NCBI GenBank assembly: GCA_018268465.1
Contig: JAFDWN010000007.1
Span: 310,478 to 374,477 of the forward strand
DNA: 64,000 bases
Direction of reading: 5' to 3'
DNA from: Actinomycetota bacterium
GTDB lineage: Bacteria; Actinomycetota; Actinomycetes; Mycobacteriales; Mycobacteriaceae
Positions 17,716-26,986 of this stretch are shown here, in pieces. Made by a program: the position numbers and the translations under genes. A model generated the notes under the pieces. That model ran no database searches, was not told the DNA's origin, and was given only the letters and a program-made list of their open reading frames with translations. The stretch's first letter is position 1; each line of letters starts with the position of its first letter.

Positions 17716-19340
17716 CGCCACTCCCCATGATTCGCTGTCGTGCTGGATGTTTCAGCGGTCGGTACCTCGGAGTGGCCGCTGCCTGGCCGCAGGTACCCCA
17801 CCAGCAACTGCGGCCACGTCGTCGCTAACACGAGAAGGCGCTGATCGGCTACACGCCGCGGGAGATACTGCACGAGTGCGCGGCCGGCCACCGCGAGATA
17901 CACGATCGCACCGACCGCCAAGGCTACGAACAGCGTCACGATGGGCGAGCGGATCGGGTGGGTGACAACAAGTGCGCCGCCGGTGGCGGCCAGCGCGGCA
18001 ACGACCGGGCGAGATAGGGCACGCAGCGTCACCCCGATGCCAGACCCGGTGATTCTGTGGAGCGCAACCATATACGCGGGCATGGTCACACCCAGAACCA
18101 CCACGATATGCGCCACTCCCACACCGACGAGCCCGCGCATGTGGACTCCGACGATCATCGCCGGCACCAGCGCAACGAGCGCAGCGGCCTGCACGGCGAA
18201 CATTGTCGCCGTTCTTCCCGCCGCGATCATGATGTTGTCGAACAGAATTCCCAGGACATAGAGAACTCCGTACAGCGCGAGCACGCTGAGTACGGGTGCA
18301 GCCGCGATCCAACGACCGCCGTACACCGTTCCGATCAGCGGATACGCGTATGCGCACGTGAAGGCGGCGATCGGGCAAGCCACGAAAGCCACCGCCTGCA
18401 CGGCGCGCGAAAGTGCCTGGCGAAGGTCCCCTCCGTCCCTGTTCACCGCGGAGAATGCCGGTAATACGATCTGGTTGACGACCGCCCCGAACACCGCTGT
18501 GGGCCACGACGCGATGTTGAAGGCGAGCATGTACAGGCCGAGATCGACAGTGGACATCTCGCGACCAATGATGACGTAGTCGACGTTGAGGACGAACTGC
18601 GACAGCATCCAGCCGAGCGCCGCGGGCACCCCGAAGCGAAGCAGCGGCACGATGTACTCGGCACGCCAGCCTGGCCGATAGCGCTTGTCGAGTGCCAAAG
18701 TTATTGTCAGGCAGACGATCACATGCCCCACGACGCGTGACCAGGCGAAAGCCTCCGCCCCCGGGAGCACGAGTACGAGCAACAACAGGGTCGCATTGCT
18801 GCCAAAGAAAGCCATGACGTCACCGCGGAAGACGACGTCCTGACGAAACTGCCGCTGGTTCTGCCCGACGGGCACCGCGAAAATCCCCTGCAGCGCGACG
18901 ACGATAGCCAGGATCCGGATTGGCACCGTCGCTTCCGGCACCCCAAGCGCCGACGCGAGCGGACCGGCCAGCAGCGCCATCACGGCCGCCGTCGCACAAC
19001 CGCTGAGCGCCGAGAAGGTGGTCACCGTCGGCCCCAGCTTGTCGACATCGAGGTCCGAGCGCCCGATGGCGGCACCCACCCCCCAGACTCCGACGCACAC
19101 CACGAACCCGTAGACGGCGATGGCCAGTGCGAACACGCCCAACTCGGCGGGAGTGATGATGCGGGCCACCACAACCATCACCAGCACGCTGCTCAGGCGA
19201 AGCACGATCGCGCTGGCCCCAGTCCACAGCGCGCCGCGCCGGGCGCGGTGGGTCAGCGAGGCATCCTCGGACGTCCCGTCCGCCGTGTCCGCAGCCACGG
19301 TGGGGAGACCCGCGACATGGCCGGACGCCGTCACGCCCAT
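17712..19340 (-). CDS. Wzx-type polysaccharide flippase (MATE/MVF superfamily)
   Basis: 542 aa with about 12-14 hydrophobic helices between residues 35 and 510. The pattern is that of the oligosaccharide flippases: an N-terminal amphipathic stretch, a GALWTGAS start of helix 1, ARIITPAELGVFALA after helix 1, and GLYMLAF mid-protein. It would move lipid-linked repeat units across the membrane to the Wzy-like polymerase encoded at 4358-7501. The start at 19340 is the first Met with plausible spacing to GACGGG. It is the first gene of a leftward unit and faces a 502-bp intergenic region. Confidence 0.8.
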   Translation of the reverse strand: MGVTASGHVAGLPTVAADTADGTSEDASLTHRARRGALWTGASAIVLRLSSVLVMVVVARIITPAELGVFALAIAVYGFVVCVGVWGVGAAIGRSDLDVDKLGPTVTTFSALSGCATAAVMALLAGPLASALGVPEATVPIRILAIVVALQGIFAVPVGQNQRQFRQDVVFRGDVMAFFGSNATLLLLVLVLPGAEAFAWSRVVGHVIVCLTITLALDKRYRPGWRAEYIVPLLRFGVPAALGWMLSQFVLNVDYVIIGREMSTVDLGLYMLAFNIASWPTAVFGAVVNQIVLPAFSAVNRDGGDLRQALSRAVQAVAFVACPIAAFTCAYAYPLIGTVYGGRWIAAAPVLSVLALYGVLYVLGILFDNIMIAAGRTATMFAVQAAALVALVPAMIVGVHMRGLVGVGVAHIVVVLGVTMPAYMVALHRITGSGIGVTLRALSRPVVAALAATGGALVVTHPIRSPIVTLFVALAVGAIVYLAVAGRALVQYLPRRVADQRLLVLATTWPQLLVGYLRPGSGHSEVPTAETSSTTANHGEWR

Positions 19341-19842
19341 GGGCCCGTCACCGCCGCCGGTCGGGTGTAGCCGGGACGGCGTGTGCCACGCTCCCAAGAT
19401 CTGACAACCATGTGATCCGGCCTCCCTCGCGCAGACCTCCGCGCGTCAACCCGTTCGGCCCCCGAGACAGAACCGGCATTGCCTTCCAGCACCCCGCGTC
19501 GGTATGGTAGCTGAGGATACAGCAAAATTTGCTGACTCTCGTCTTTTCTCGACAGACACAGGCCAGCGGGCGCAGGCTGGCGAGGGGGCACGTGACGCGA
19601 TGGCCAATCAGCGAGTGCACCGGACGTCGCCGATGGAGCTGCGTAAAAGCCTGCTCCAACCACACGACAACCGACACGCGTTGCCCTGCCCCTCGCGGCG
19701 GACACACTACGGAAGGCCGGCGCGCCCAGCGACACCCAATGTGGCTACCTCATTCGCTGAAACTGCGTGCTCGTGTGAATTTTTTCTCGGCCCACCGCCA
19801 GCGGACCGACGGGTTGCCCGCTTCGCGACAGGATGAGGGAGC
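19341..19842. promoter_or_regulatory. Divergent intergenic region with a 15-bp palindrome
   Basis: Space between the leftward flippase operon and the rightward StrF-like gene. It contains a near-symmetric element at 19520-19534, arms CAGCAAA and TTTGCTG around a single A, in an AT-richer patch. This could be an operator or part of a promoter. The 3' end carries GAGGGAG just before the ATG at 19843. No coding gene is supported here. Confidence 0.4.
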
Positions 19843-21027
19843 ATGACTATGACAAAACGGCGGACACCTATCTCGATCGTGTGCGTCGCCAACAATCGAT
19901 CGGTCTTGAGCGACTGTCTGACCCGCTCGATCGACAAGCACTTGCCGACAGCGCCGCATACCGAACTCATCGTGGTCGACAACTCCCGACAGCGGTTCCC
20001 GTCCGCGGGTGCGGCTCTCAACCACGGCGTGACACTGGCCCACAACGACGTTTGCGTATTCGTCCATCAAGATGTCTACCTCCATTCGCTGATCAGACTG
20101 GAAGAGGCCGCGGCGGCCCTGGTCACCAACCCCGCCATCGGCTTGGCCGGCGCGCTGGGCATCACGTCCCGCGGGCACCTCCACGGCCGTATTCGCGACC
20201 GCGTCGTGCTTCTGGGTGACACCACCGTCGGGTTCGCCGACGTGGACAGTCTGGACGAGGTGCTGTTCATGGCACGTCGCGACCAGTTGCTCGGAGCACC
20301 GTTGGCCGAGGACACCGACCTCGCGTGGCACGCATACGCCGTCGAATACGGCGCGCGAATGGCCCGCGCCGGAAAGCGCGTCGTCGCGGGGCGGATCCCG
20401 TTGACACACAACAGTCTCACGATCAACCTGGACCGCTTGGAGGATGCGCACGCCCATGTGGCAACCCGCTATCCCGAACTGCTCCCCCTGAGGACAACAT
20501 GCGGTGTCATCACCGGTGTGCCGGCGCGCGAGAACAAGTTCCTCGGTAGTCACCGGTGGCGATATCGCTGGCTGAAAGGCAGTCGCCGGCTGCACTCCGC
20601 ACGGCAGGCCTTGGGCAGACCGGCGGTCGTCCTGTCAGACATCCGGTTCGACGTCGACAACGCGCTGGAGAGCTGCGGCGCCGACAGTCTCACCGTGGTC
20701 AACATGGAAGCCAGGAATGGCCACGACGCCGACCTCGCGGAGCCGATACACCTCCTGCGGCGCGAACGCGGGGTCTCATTCCGCGTCGCCGACCCTGCCA
20801 CCGTCCTCGACGTGCTCACCAACCGCGAACGATCAGAGTCCATACTGCTGACCAATCTGGAGTCCGCGCGGCTACCGAGCCTGAGACATGTCTGCGATCG
20901 CACCACTGCGGTGCTCGGCTTCGCCGAATCGATTGGATTCTGGCTCATCGCAGGACCGGTGTCGACAGCGCAGCCATCGGGATGGCGCGTACCGTCTGCC
21001 AGGCCACTTCTCCTGAGTACACGCTGA
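19843..21027 (+). CDS. StrF-like GT2-related glycosyltransferase
   Basis: 394 aa. The N-terminus ISIVCVANNRSVL and the VFVHQDVYL motif near residue 72 match the StrF-type branch of GT2-like proteins, where HQD replaces the classical DxD. A second region of about 130 residues after position 250 is not recognised. The start has a good ribosome binding site (GAGGGAG) 5 nt upstream. It stands alone between two long intergenic regions, so it is probably transcribed by itself. Donor and acceptor are unknown. Confidence 0.6.
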   Translation: MTMTKRRTPISIVCVANNRSVLSDCLTRSIDKHLPTAPHTELIVVDNSRQRFPSAGAALNHGVTLAHNDVCVFVHQDVYLHSLIRLEEAAAALVTNPAIGLAGALGITSRGHLHGRIRDRVVLLGDTTVGFADVDSLDEVLFMARRDQLLGAPLAEDTDLAWHAYAVEYGARMARAGKRVVAGRIPLTHNSLTINLDRLEDAHAHVATRYPELLPLRTTCGVITGVPARENKFLGSHRWRYRWLKGSRRLHSARQALGRPAVVLSDIRFDVDNALESCGADSLTVVNMEARNGHDADLAEPIHLLRRERGVSFRVADPATVLDVLTNRERSESILLTNLESARLPSLRHVCDRTTAVLGFAESIGFWLIAGPVSTAQPSGWRVPSARPLLLSTR

Positions 21028-21506
21028 CCCGTATCGGTGCCGGCAGACGGTCGAGATTGCCACAGCGTCATGTATCTGATCGATAGCGCCGGGAATCTGC
21101 CATCGCAAATCCCTTTCAGCCCGGGACAGTTCGTTACAGGGCCGTCTGGACAAGTCTGTGTCGCAATCCACAGCGCTGTTTATTGAGTTTGCAATCAAAC
21201 TTTCAGCAATCTGATTGCCTGACGGAGCGCCGGTGCCACTACGCCCGGGCAACCACTCACGCGGCGCGCCGCCTTCGATGACGGATCACACGGTCATATA
21301 TCCGAATAAGTTGACGTACCACCACTGCGCGCGGGTACCGCAGCGGCGTTTAACTGCTGCCCAGCCCTGCCGTAGACGACGCGGAAGTCGACTCACAGCT
21401 ACCTCTACGGTATTCGCCTCATCATCCCGGTGTCGCCGCGAATAAGATGATTCTCTCGACTACTCGACGTTTCGGTGTGGCCGCCCATCATCGAAGGTGA
21501 GAAGAG
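21028..21506. promoter_or_regulatory. Intergenic region with two adjacent small palindromes
   Basis: No gene is supported in this 479-bp gap between two rightward genes. An AT-richer patch holds two inverted repeats close together. The first is at 21186-21201 (AGTTTG, 4 nt, CAAACT) and the second at 21206-21218 (GCAATC, 1 nt, GATTGC). They may form operator half-sites or a weak terminator for the upstream gene. The acyltransferase ATG at 21507 follows GAAGGTGAGAAGAG. Confidence 0.35.
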
Positions 21507-22688
21507 ATGCATACGACCGGGCAATCTGCGGTGGGACGCACCACATCACCCAGCCGACGCCAGGACCCGTCGATTCAGGCACTGCGTGGCGTCGCCGTCA
21601 TCTTGATGGTCGCAGGACATGTCATCGGCACCAGGGGTCACGGCCTTCGCGTCGGCGACAGTTCGGTCTGGCATTACGTATATCTGTCCTTGGTGGACAT
21701 CCGGATGCCGCTGTTCACCTTGATCTCCGGGTATGTCTACGCCATGATCCCGATCTCGCGATGGCGGGACTATCCCCAGCTGATCAAGGGCAAGTCCCGC
21801 CGACTGCTGTTCCCACTACTCACCGTGGGCACCGTTCTGTACGTCGTTAAGCGAGTCGTCCCTGGACTCAACACCGACGTGCACGACATCGCGCTGTGGC
21901 GGGTGTACGTATTCCAGTTCGAATACCTCTGGTTCCTGCAGTCGCTCTTTCTCATCTTCTTGGTCGTCGGGATTCTCGACAGCCTGGGCATTCTCGCCAC
22001 ACGAGCCGGCTGGGCCACCGTGATGGCCGTGTCGACCGTCGCATTCGTAATCATCGATGTTCCCGGCGATGTCGACGTGTTCACGGTGAGCAGAGCATTG
22101 CGACTGCTCCCGTTCTTCCTCCTCGGCTACGGTATGCGCCGACACCGAATGTTCGATCTAAGTGGAGCCGCCGCCGTGGTGACGGTGTCGGCGTTCGCCG
22201 GCGTGTACGCCGTGCGCATGCTCACCATCTTCGATGTCTATCACCCGAATGAGCTCGCCGACAAAGCAATCGCTGTTGGAGTGGGCGCAACTGCGCTCGT
22301 GTTGATCTACTCGTCCCGCCACGTTCTCAACGCAAGACCCCTTGCTTGGATCGGCGGATTCTCGTTCGGCATCTATCTGCTGCACGTGTTTGCAACGGCA
22401 TCGACACAACGTGTTCTGGAGCATCTGGGGCTGCACGGTGATGTCGAACTCTTTGCACTGTGCCTGCTGGCGGGCATCGCTGCCCCGATCGCATTCGAAC
22501 TGTTGTTCCGTAATGTCTGGCTCGTCAGGACGTTCGTACTTGGTGAACGCCGTCCTCGCAAGGCGAAACCCGCTCGCCCGTCTGGATGCACCGACAACGG
22601 GAACTCGAACGGTGCTATTTCCGGAGCGGCCGATAACCCGGCGCCCGGCCGGGGAGCCGGGCGGTCGGTCGTCACACCCAAGGATTGA
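21507..22688 (+). CDS. Acyltransferase 3 family membrane protein
   Basis: 393 aa with about ten hydrophobic helices. The N-terminal IQALRGVAVILMVAGHV is the signature of the acyltransferase-3 (OafA/NolL) family, in which an Arg and a downstream His (RGxxxxxxxxxH) are essential. Such enzymes add acetyl or other short acyl groups to sugars of surface polymers at the membrane. The last 50 residues are hydrophilic and low-complexity. It is convergent with the oxygenase-like gene that follows, 33 bp away. Confidence 0.85.
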   Translation: MHTTGQSAVGRTTSPSRRQDPSIQALRGVAVILMVAGHVIGTRGHGLRVGDSSVWHYVYLSLVDIRMPLFTLISGYVYAMIPISRWRDYPQLIKGKSRRLLFPLLTVGTVLYVVKRVVPGLNTDVHDIALWRVYVFQFEYLWFLQSLFLIFLVVGILDSLGILATRAGWATVMAVSTVAFVIIDVPGDVDVFTVSRALRLLPFFLLGYGMRRHRMFDLSGAAAVVTVSAFAGVYAVRMLTIFDVYHPNELADKAIAVGVGATALVLIYSSRHVLNARPLAWIGGFSFGIYLLHVFATASTQRVLEHLGLHGDVELFALCLLAGIAAPIAFELLFRNVWLVRTFVLGERRPRKAKPARPSGCTDNGNSNGAISGAADNPAPGRGAGRSVVTPKD

Positions 22689-22721
22689 TATCCGAATTCG
22701 TCGGAGCCGCCGCCCGGATAG

Positions 22722-23657
22722 TCAGGCGTCTGCCGGCGTCAGTCCCTCGTAGAACAGCGCGATGTTCTCCCCTATCCGCTCGAAGTCCTTGGCGCGCAAA
22801 AAATCCCGAAGTGACGTTCCGGTGCATTCCGAGTCCACATTGGGCGCCTCCCGCCGCTCCATCACGTCGTCGACATTGACGGTGCGGAAGTCGATGCTGA
22901 AGCGGGTTCGTCCGGAAGTATTCGGCACCGTCGAATGTAATTGGTTTCCCGAGAACATCATGACGCCGCCCACCTCGGGGACGATCCGCACGTGCGGGTC
23001 GAGGTGAACCGGCTCTTCGGGCTTCGGCTGGTCGCGAGTGTCTGTGACGACATGCTCGGCTGCGTTGTGTCGGCTCGTACGGTTCCATTCGTAATAGTTG
23101 TATCGGCGAGAACCGTTGCGCACCGGAGTGCTCCAGTACTGCGGATGAAACGCCATGACATTCTCCGGCACGACGGGATATATCGGTATCCACCAGTTGA
23201 GTTGGCAGAACGGTGCCGAGTACCAGGTATCGCGATGCGGATGAAACGCGTAGGAGATGCCTGACGTGAGATATGCATCGGATGTCGAGGTCCGCATCCG
23301 CGGAACGTCGAAATACGTCCGGTCCAGGTCGCATCCGAAGGACCCGAGCAGCCTCTGGATCAGTTCCTTCGACTTGGGATGATGAATGAACCGCGGTTTC
23401 AAATCGGCCAGTACACGGGCGAATTCCTCGACCGGCATGTCGTGCTGCGCGACCTGCGGATCGCAGCGGCCGAAGGCCTCGACCGTGAGTTCGCGAGCGT
23501 GCTCGATAAGGGCCAGCGAATCGGGCGACGCGGCGTACACCAGGACCTGTCCGCCGTAGAGCCGCGTGCGCCTCTCCTCATCGGTGATGTGGGGGTTGAA
23601 GAGGATGGTTGTCAATTGATCTACCCGCCTTTCAGATACGAGAGTGTCGACACACAC
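22722..23657 (-). CDS. Fe(II)/2-oxoglutarate-dependent oxygenase-like protein
   Basis: 311 aa. A cupin-type oxygenase core is suggested by HPHRDTW near residue 138, which supplies the HxD pair. The distal His is in NQLHSTVPN near residue 242, and an Arg about 9 residues later could bind 2-oxoglutarate. Such proteins hydroxylate or rearrange sugars in some polysaccharide and antibiotic loci; the substrate here is unknown. It sits just downstream of a C-methyltransferase-like gene in the same direction. The start is uncertain: the GTG at 23657 almost touches the upstream stop, while a TTG at 23615 would remove 14 residues. Confidence 0.6.
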   Translation of the reverse strand: MCVDTLVSERRVDQLTTILFNPHITDEERRTRLYGGQVLVYAASPDSLALIEHARELTVEAFGRCDPQVAQHDMPVEEFARVLADLKPRFIHHPKSKELIQRLLGSFGCDLDRTYFDVPRMRTSTSDAYLTSGISYAFHPHRDTWYSAPFCQLNWWIPIYPVVPENVMAFHPQYWSTPVRNGSRRYNYYEWNRTSRHNAAEHVVTDTRDQPKPEEPVHLDPHVRIVPEVGGVMMFSGNQLHSTVPNTSGRTRFSIDFRTVNVDDVMERREAPNVDSECTGTSLRDFLRAKDFERIGENIALFYEGLTPADA

Positions 23658-23658
23658 A

Positions 23659-24735
23659 TCAGAAGTCGTCCACCTGCCAGCGCCCGTCGAACTCCGGAAA
23701 CTGAGCGCTGACCTCGGACAGCAGGTCCGGCACCGTCAGCAGCACCCGATCAGGCTTGGCCTCCAGCAGTTCGGCGGGAGTCACAATCGCAATGTCGGTT
23801 CCGGGCATGCGTCGGCCATGTTTACCGGGCGAAGCGTCGGCCACCCCGGCGAGCAGTTCCGACGTCAGTCCGGCGCGGCTGAACAGCGCCACGGCCCGTG
23901 ATGCGGCCCCGTACGCCATCACGGTGTTGCCAGACGCCACCTCGGTCTGCAGCCACGCGCGCAGTGATGCCGCATGGCGGTCCGCCTGTGTTTGAAGCCC
24001 GGTGAACGCCCGTGCTTCCGTGATGCCTACCCGACGTTCGGCAGCCAGCACGCGCAGCACCGAGTCGTCGGGTTCGGTGTCGCCGCGCACTGCCCCCACC
24101 AGCACCGTCCCGCCGTATAGGTCGAACTCCCAGGCGCTGACCACCCCGATCCCCACCGCTCGCAGCAGGCGCATCAGCGTGGTCAGCGAGTAGTACGCGA
24201 AATGGCCGTGCCGCAGGGCGTTCCATTGTCCGTGCCTGACTATGGTCAGAATCGAGTGGTACTGCAGCAACAACACACCGCCTGGGTTGACCGCCCCCGC
24301 TCGGCCCGCGAACGCATTGCGCTGGTCCCGCTCGTGCATCATGCCGAAGCAATCGAGCACAACGTCGCCCCGGTCATCGGAAGCGGTGAAACCATGGTCT
24401 GCGAGCAGGGGCAACCAAGTGCCTCCGTGTGGGCTCCCGAACTCACGAACGGTTCTGCCCCCCAGCCAGCCTGCCGACTCGACCGTCCGCAGGGCCGCCG
24501 CAGCCTGGTCCTTCAGCGCCTGCGGCTCCACCCCCCGCGGCTCATCGGCTACGGTGTCGTCGTCCGCGAGTTGCGCCAAGCCGCATACCGGGCACAAGCC
24601 CATTGCCAGTGGATGTGACGTCTCCTGGGGCACCACGGGGTCTATCGCACGTGGGAAATGATCAGCCGCCGGTACGTCACCCAGATCGAGTACTCTTCGC
24701 GGCTCCGATTCACCACATCCCCGGCACTCCGTCAT
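23659..24735 (-). CDS. Sugar C-methyltransferase-like protein with shortened SAM domain
   Basis: 358 aa, shorter than the about 410 aa of NovU/TylCIII-type sugar C-methyltransferases. The N-terminal zinc site (CRGCGE and CPVCGLAQL) and the C-terminal Rossmann-like domain (MAYGAASRAV) are kept. The central SAM domain lacks the stretch that should carry the GIEPS acidic loop, and HxEH appears as HGH, losing the Glu. It may be a non-methylating relative or use another mechanism. Its ATG is only 14 bp from the oppositely directed rmlC-like start, so the two genes share almost no promoter DNA. Confidence 0.65.
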   Translation of the reverse strand: MTECRGCGESEPRRVLDLGDVPAADHFPRAIDPVVPQETSHPLAMGLCPVCGLAQLADDDTVADEPRGVEPQALKDQAAAALRTVESAGWLGGRTVREFGSPHGGTWLPLLADHGFTASDDRGDVVLDCFGMMHERDQRNAFAGRAGAVNPGGVLLLQYHSILTIVRHGQWNALRHGHFAYYSLTTLMRLLRAVGIGVVSAWEFDLYGGTVLVGAVRGDTEPDDSVLRVLAAERRVGITEARAFTGLQTQADRHAASLRAWLQTEVASGNTVMAYGAASRAVALFSRAGLTSELLAGVADASPGKHGRRMPGTDIAIVTPAELLEAKPDRVLLTVPDLLSEVSAQFPEFDGRWQVDDF

Positions 24736-24749
24736 GACACCATCTCCCC

Positions 24750-25304
24750 GTGCGCATCGAAACGGCAGCGCTTGCAGGAGTGCTCATTCTCGTTCCGCAA
24801 CCCTTCCGTGACGAGCGGGGCTTTTTCACCCGAACGTTCGATGCCACGGTCTTCGATGAGTACGTCGGCAAGCCGGGCGCTGCGGCGGCGTTCGTTCAGG
24901 ATTCCCAGTCCCGCTCGGCCAAAGGCGTGATCCGGGGTATGCACGGACGCTCGGGACGTGGCGAGGCGAAGCTGGTGCGGTGCTCGAGCGGAGCGATCCA
25001 CGATGTCCTGGTGGACATTCGGCGAGACTCGCCCACCTTTGGGCAGACAGAATCCTTTCGCCTCGACGACAACGACTTTCGGAACCTCTATGTTCCTCCC
25101 GGCTTCTTGCACGGGTTTCAGGCGCTCACGGCGACCGCGGACGTTTGCTACCGGATCGACCGGCCGCACGACCCCGTCGAGGACGTAGCGGTTGTCTACA
25201 GCGATCCCGACCTGGCCATCCAGTGGCCGCTGCCCGTCTCGACCGTCTCCGCACGCGACGCCGCGGCGGGGAGTTGGGCCGAAATACTCAGGCATCGACA
25301 GTGA
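24750..25304 (+). CDS. dTDP-4-dehydrorhamnose 3,5-epimerase-like protein (RmlC family)
   Basis: 184 aa, family length. A cupin epimerase: DERGFFTRTF, the conserved QDSQSRSAKGVIRGMH segment with its active-site His, and VPPGFLHGF are RmlC signatures. It would epimerise C3 and/or C5 of a dTDP-4-keto-6-deoxyhexose made from RmlA product. Whether it makes rhamnose or serves a branched sugar cannot be told; housekeeping rml genes are probably elsewhere. The GTG start is the only one compatible with the fold. Its end overlaps the convergent epimerase gene by 17 bp. Confidence 0.8.
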   Translation: MRIETAALAGVLILVPQPFRDERGFFTRTFDATVFDEYVGKPGAAAAFVQDSQSRSAKGVIRGMHGRSGRGEAKLVRCSSGAIHDVLVDIRRDSPTFGQTESFRLDDNDFRNLYVPPGFLHGFQALTATADVCYRIDRPHDPVEDVAVVYSDPDLAIQWPLPVSTVSARDAAAGSWAEILRHRQ

Positions 25305-26316
25305 TCCGCCGCATCGAATCGTCGATCATTCCGCTGTCGGACAACATTCTCAAACGCGCCAGCCGAGTGAACTTCGTGTCGAAGTCGGTCGCGGTCAGCC
25401 CTGCCGAGACATACTCGCGACATAGTTCGTCGGCACCGTCGCGCACCGTCCAGTCAACCTCGAACCCCAGCGCATTTCTAAACGCGGAGAAGTCGACGCG
25501 ATAGGAGCGAGGGTCGGGCCCTGTTTCGCCCGTGATCCGCAGGACCGCACCGGGAACAGCTTCGACCACTGCCCGGGCGATCTCCGCAACGGTGAGGTTG
25601 TTCGTCTCGCTGCCGACGTTGTATGCGGCGCAGTGGACGGCGTCGACAGGAGCCTCCAGCGCCAACAGAAATGCGGCGGCGATGTCGCGAGCATGGACCA
25701 AAGGACGCCACGGTGTGCCGTCGGAGAGCACCCGAACCTCACCTGTGAGTACCGCGTGCCCGACGAGGTTGTTCAGAACGATATCGGCCCGGAGACGCGG
25801 CGAGAAGCCGAATGCGGTGGCGTTACGCAGGAACACTGGCGAGAAATCGCCGTCAGCCAGCGCCGCGACATCGTCTTCGACACGTACCTTGCTTTCCGCA
25901 TATGGGGTCAGCGGTCGCAGCGGAGCGTTCTCGGCGACGAGATCGTCGCCGGCCGATCCGTAGACCGAGCAGGTGGAGGCGTACAGAAACCTCCTCACCC
26001 CTGCCTCTTTCGCCAGCCGCGCCAGCCGCACGGAGGCGTGGTGGTTGATGTCGTAGGTGATCTGCGGCGCCACCGAACCCAGGGGATCGTTGGACAGTGC
26101 GGCGAGATGAACGACCGCATCGAACCCGTTCAGGTGCGCGGCCGTCACGTCCCGGAGATCGACCCGCAGAGCCGGTGGGTCGTTCGGCGCAGGGCCCAGG
26201 ACGCATTCGGCGAACAGGCCGGAGTCGAGTCCTGTGATGTCATGCCCCGCAGTCCGCATTACCGGAACCATCACCGTGCCGAGATAGCCCTGATGTCCGG
26301 TTACAAGCACTCGCAT
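25288..26316 (-). CDS. NAD-dependent sugar epimerase/dehydratase
   Basis: 342 aa. An extended SDR of the nucleotide-sugar group: VTGHQGYLGTV is the NAD-binding loop, HLAALSNDP follows strand 4, and STCSVYG with YAESK gives Ser, Tyr and Lys of the active site. Related enzymes sit in loci for C-methylated and branched deoxysugars. The start at 26316 has GAGGAG upstream and gives MRVLVTG; a long in-frame upstream extension has no similarity. It is the last gene of the leftward tailoring operon that begins at the phosphoglycosyl transferase or rmlA. Confidence 0.8.
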   Translation of the reverse strand: MRVLVTGHQGYLGTVMVPVMRTAGHDITGLDSGLFAECVLGPAPNDPPALRVDLRDVTAAHLNGFDAVVHLAALSNDPLGSVAPQITYDINHHASVRLARLAKEAGVRRFLYASTCSVYGSAGDDLVAENAPLRPLTPYAESKVRVEDDVAALADGDFSPVFLRNATAFGFSPRLRADIVLNNLVGHAVLTGEVRVLSDGTPWRPLVHARDIAAAFLLALEAPVDAVHCAAYNVGSETNNLTVAEIARAVVEAVPGAVLRITGETGPDPRSYRVDFSAFRNALGFEVDWTVRDGADELCREYVSAGLTATDFDTKFTRLARLRMLSDSGMIDDSMRRITVDA

Positions 26317-26335
26317 CCGGATACTCCTCTCACCT

Positions 26336-26986
26336 TCAACTCTGCCCAAACGTGATGACCGACTTGCCGAGGATGAAGCCTTCGGCATGCTGTCTGCGGC
26401 AATGCACGCCGCGGACCCTCGACAGCCCCAAGAACGCCTGTTCGTCGAACCAGTCATGTGCTGCCTGCGAGGGGTAGTGCTTGAGTAGCAGCCGCGCTTT
26501 CTCCTCGGCAACGTCTGAGTCCAACGGATGGAAGACCGACAGGCGTGGTAGATCGCACTCCCATTTGAGGATCTCGTAACCGAGGACGAGATGGTCCCTG
26601 AACTCGGTCGTGATCAGCTCGGCGAGCAATCTGTGGTCCTGATGTGCATCGTCGGGCTGGGGACCGAAGACAACTTCGGGTCGGCATGACCGGCGAAAGT
26701 CGGCCAGGTGAAGTTTGATTCGGGTCCAATGAGCGGGGGCCATGCTGTCGGGGATGCCGAGCACCGCGAGGTCGACATCGGCCCCGGGACAGAATGCGGA
26801 CAGCGCCTCCAACTCTTCGGACTCGCGCTCCGTTCCTTCGCCGGACATCACCAGGCCCCACACGCGCAGTCCCGGATTCGCTCTGCACAGGGTGAGGAGG
26901 GTCCCCCCCATTCCGATCGCGATGTCGTCGCAATGCGCTCCAACGACGGCAATCTCCGTCAGACGGCCCGTGGTCAGACTGATCAT
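26336..26986 (-). CDS. LmbE/PIG-L family deacetylase
   Basis: 216 aa. The zinc-binding AHPDD motif of LmbE-type N-deacetylases appears as AHCDD with GMGG downstream, and the second metal motif is PDDAHQDH. Family members remove acetyl groups from N-acetyl sugars (for example MshB and PIG-L), so a deacetylation of an amino sugar is likely. The Pro to Cys change in the first motif is unusual, but the Asp pair and His are retained. The start overlaps the stop of the upstream nucleotidyltransferase gene (TGATG), indicating coupling. Confidence 0.8.
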   Translation of the reverse strand: MISLTTGRLTEIAVVGAHCDDIAIGMGGTLLTLCRANPGLRVWGLVMSGEGTERESEELEALSAFCPGADVDLAVLGIPDSMAPAHWTRIKLHLADFRRSCRPEVVFGPQPDDAHQDHRLLAELITTEFRDHLVLGYEILKWECDLPRLSVFHPLDSDVAEEKARLLLKHYPSQAAHDWFDEQAFLGLSRVRGVHCRRQHAEGFILGKSVITFGQS

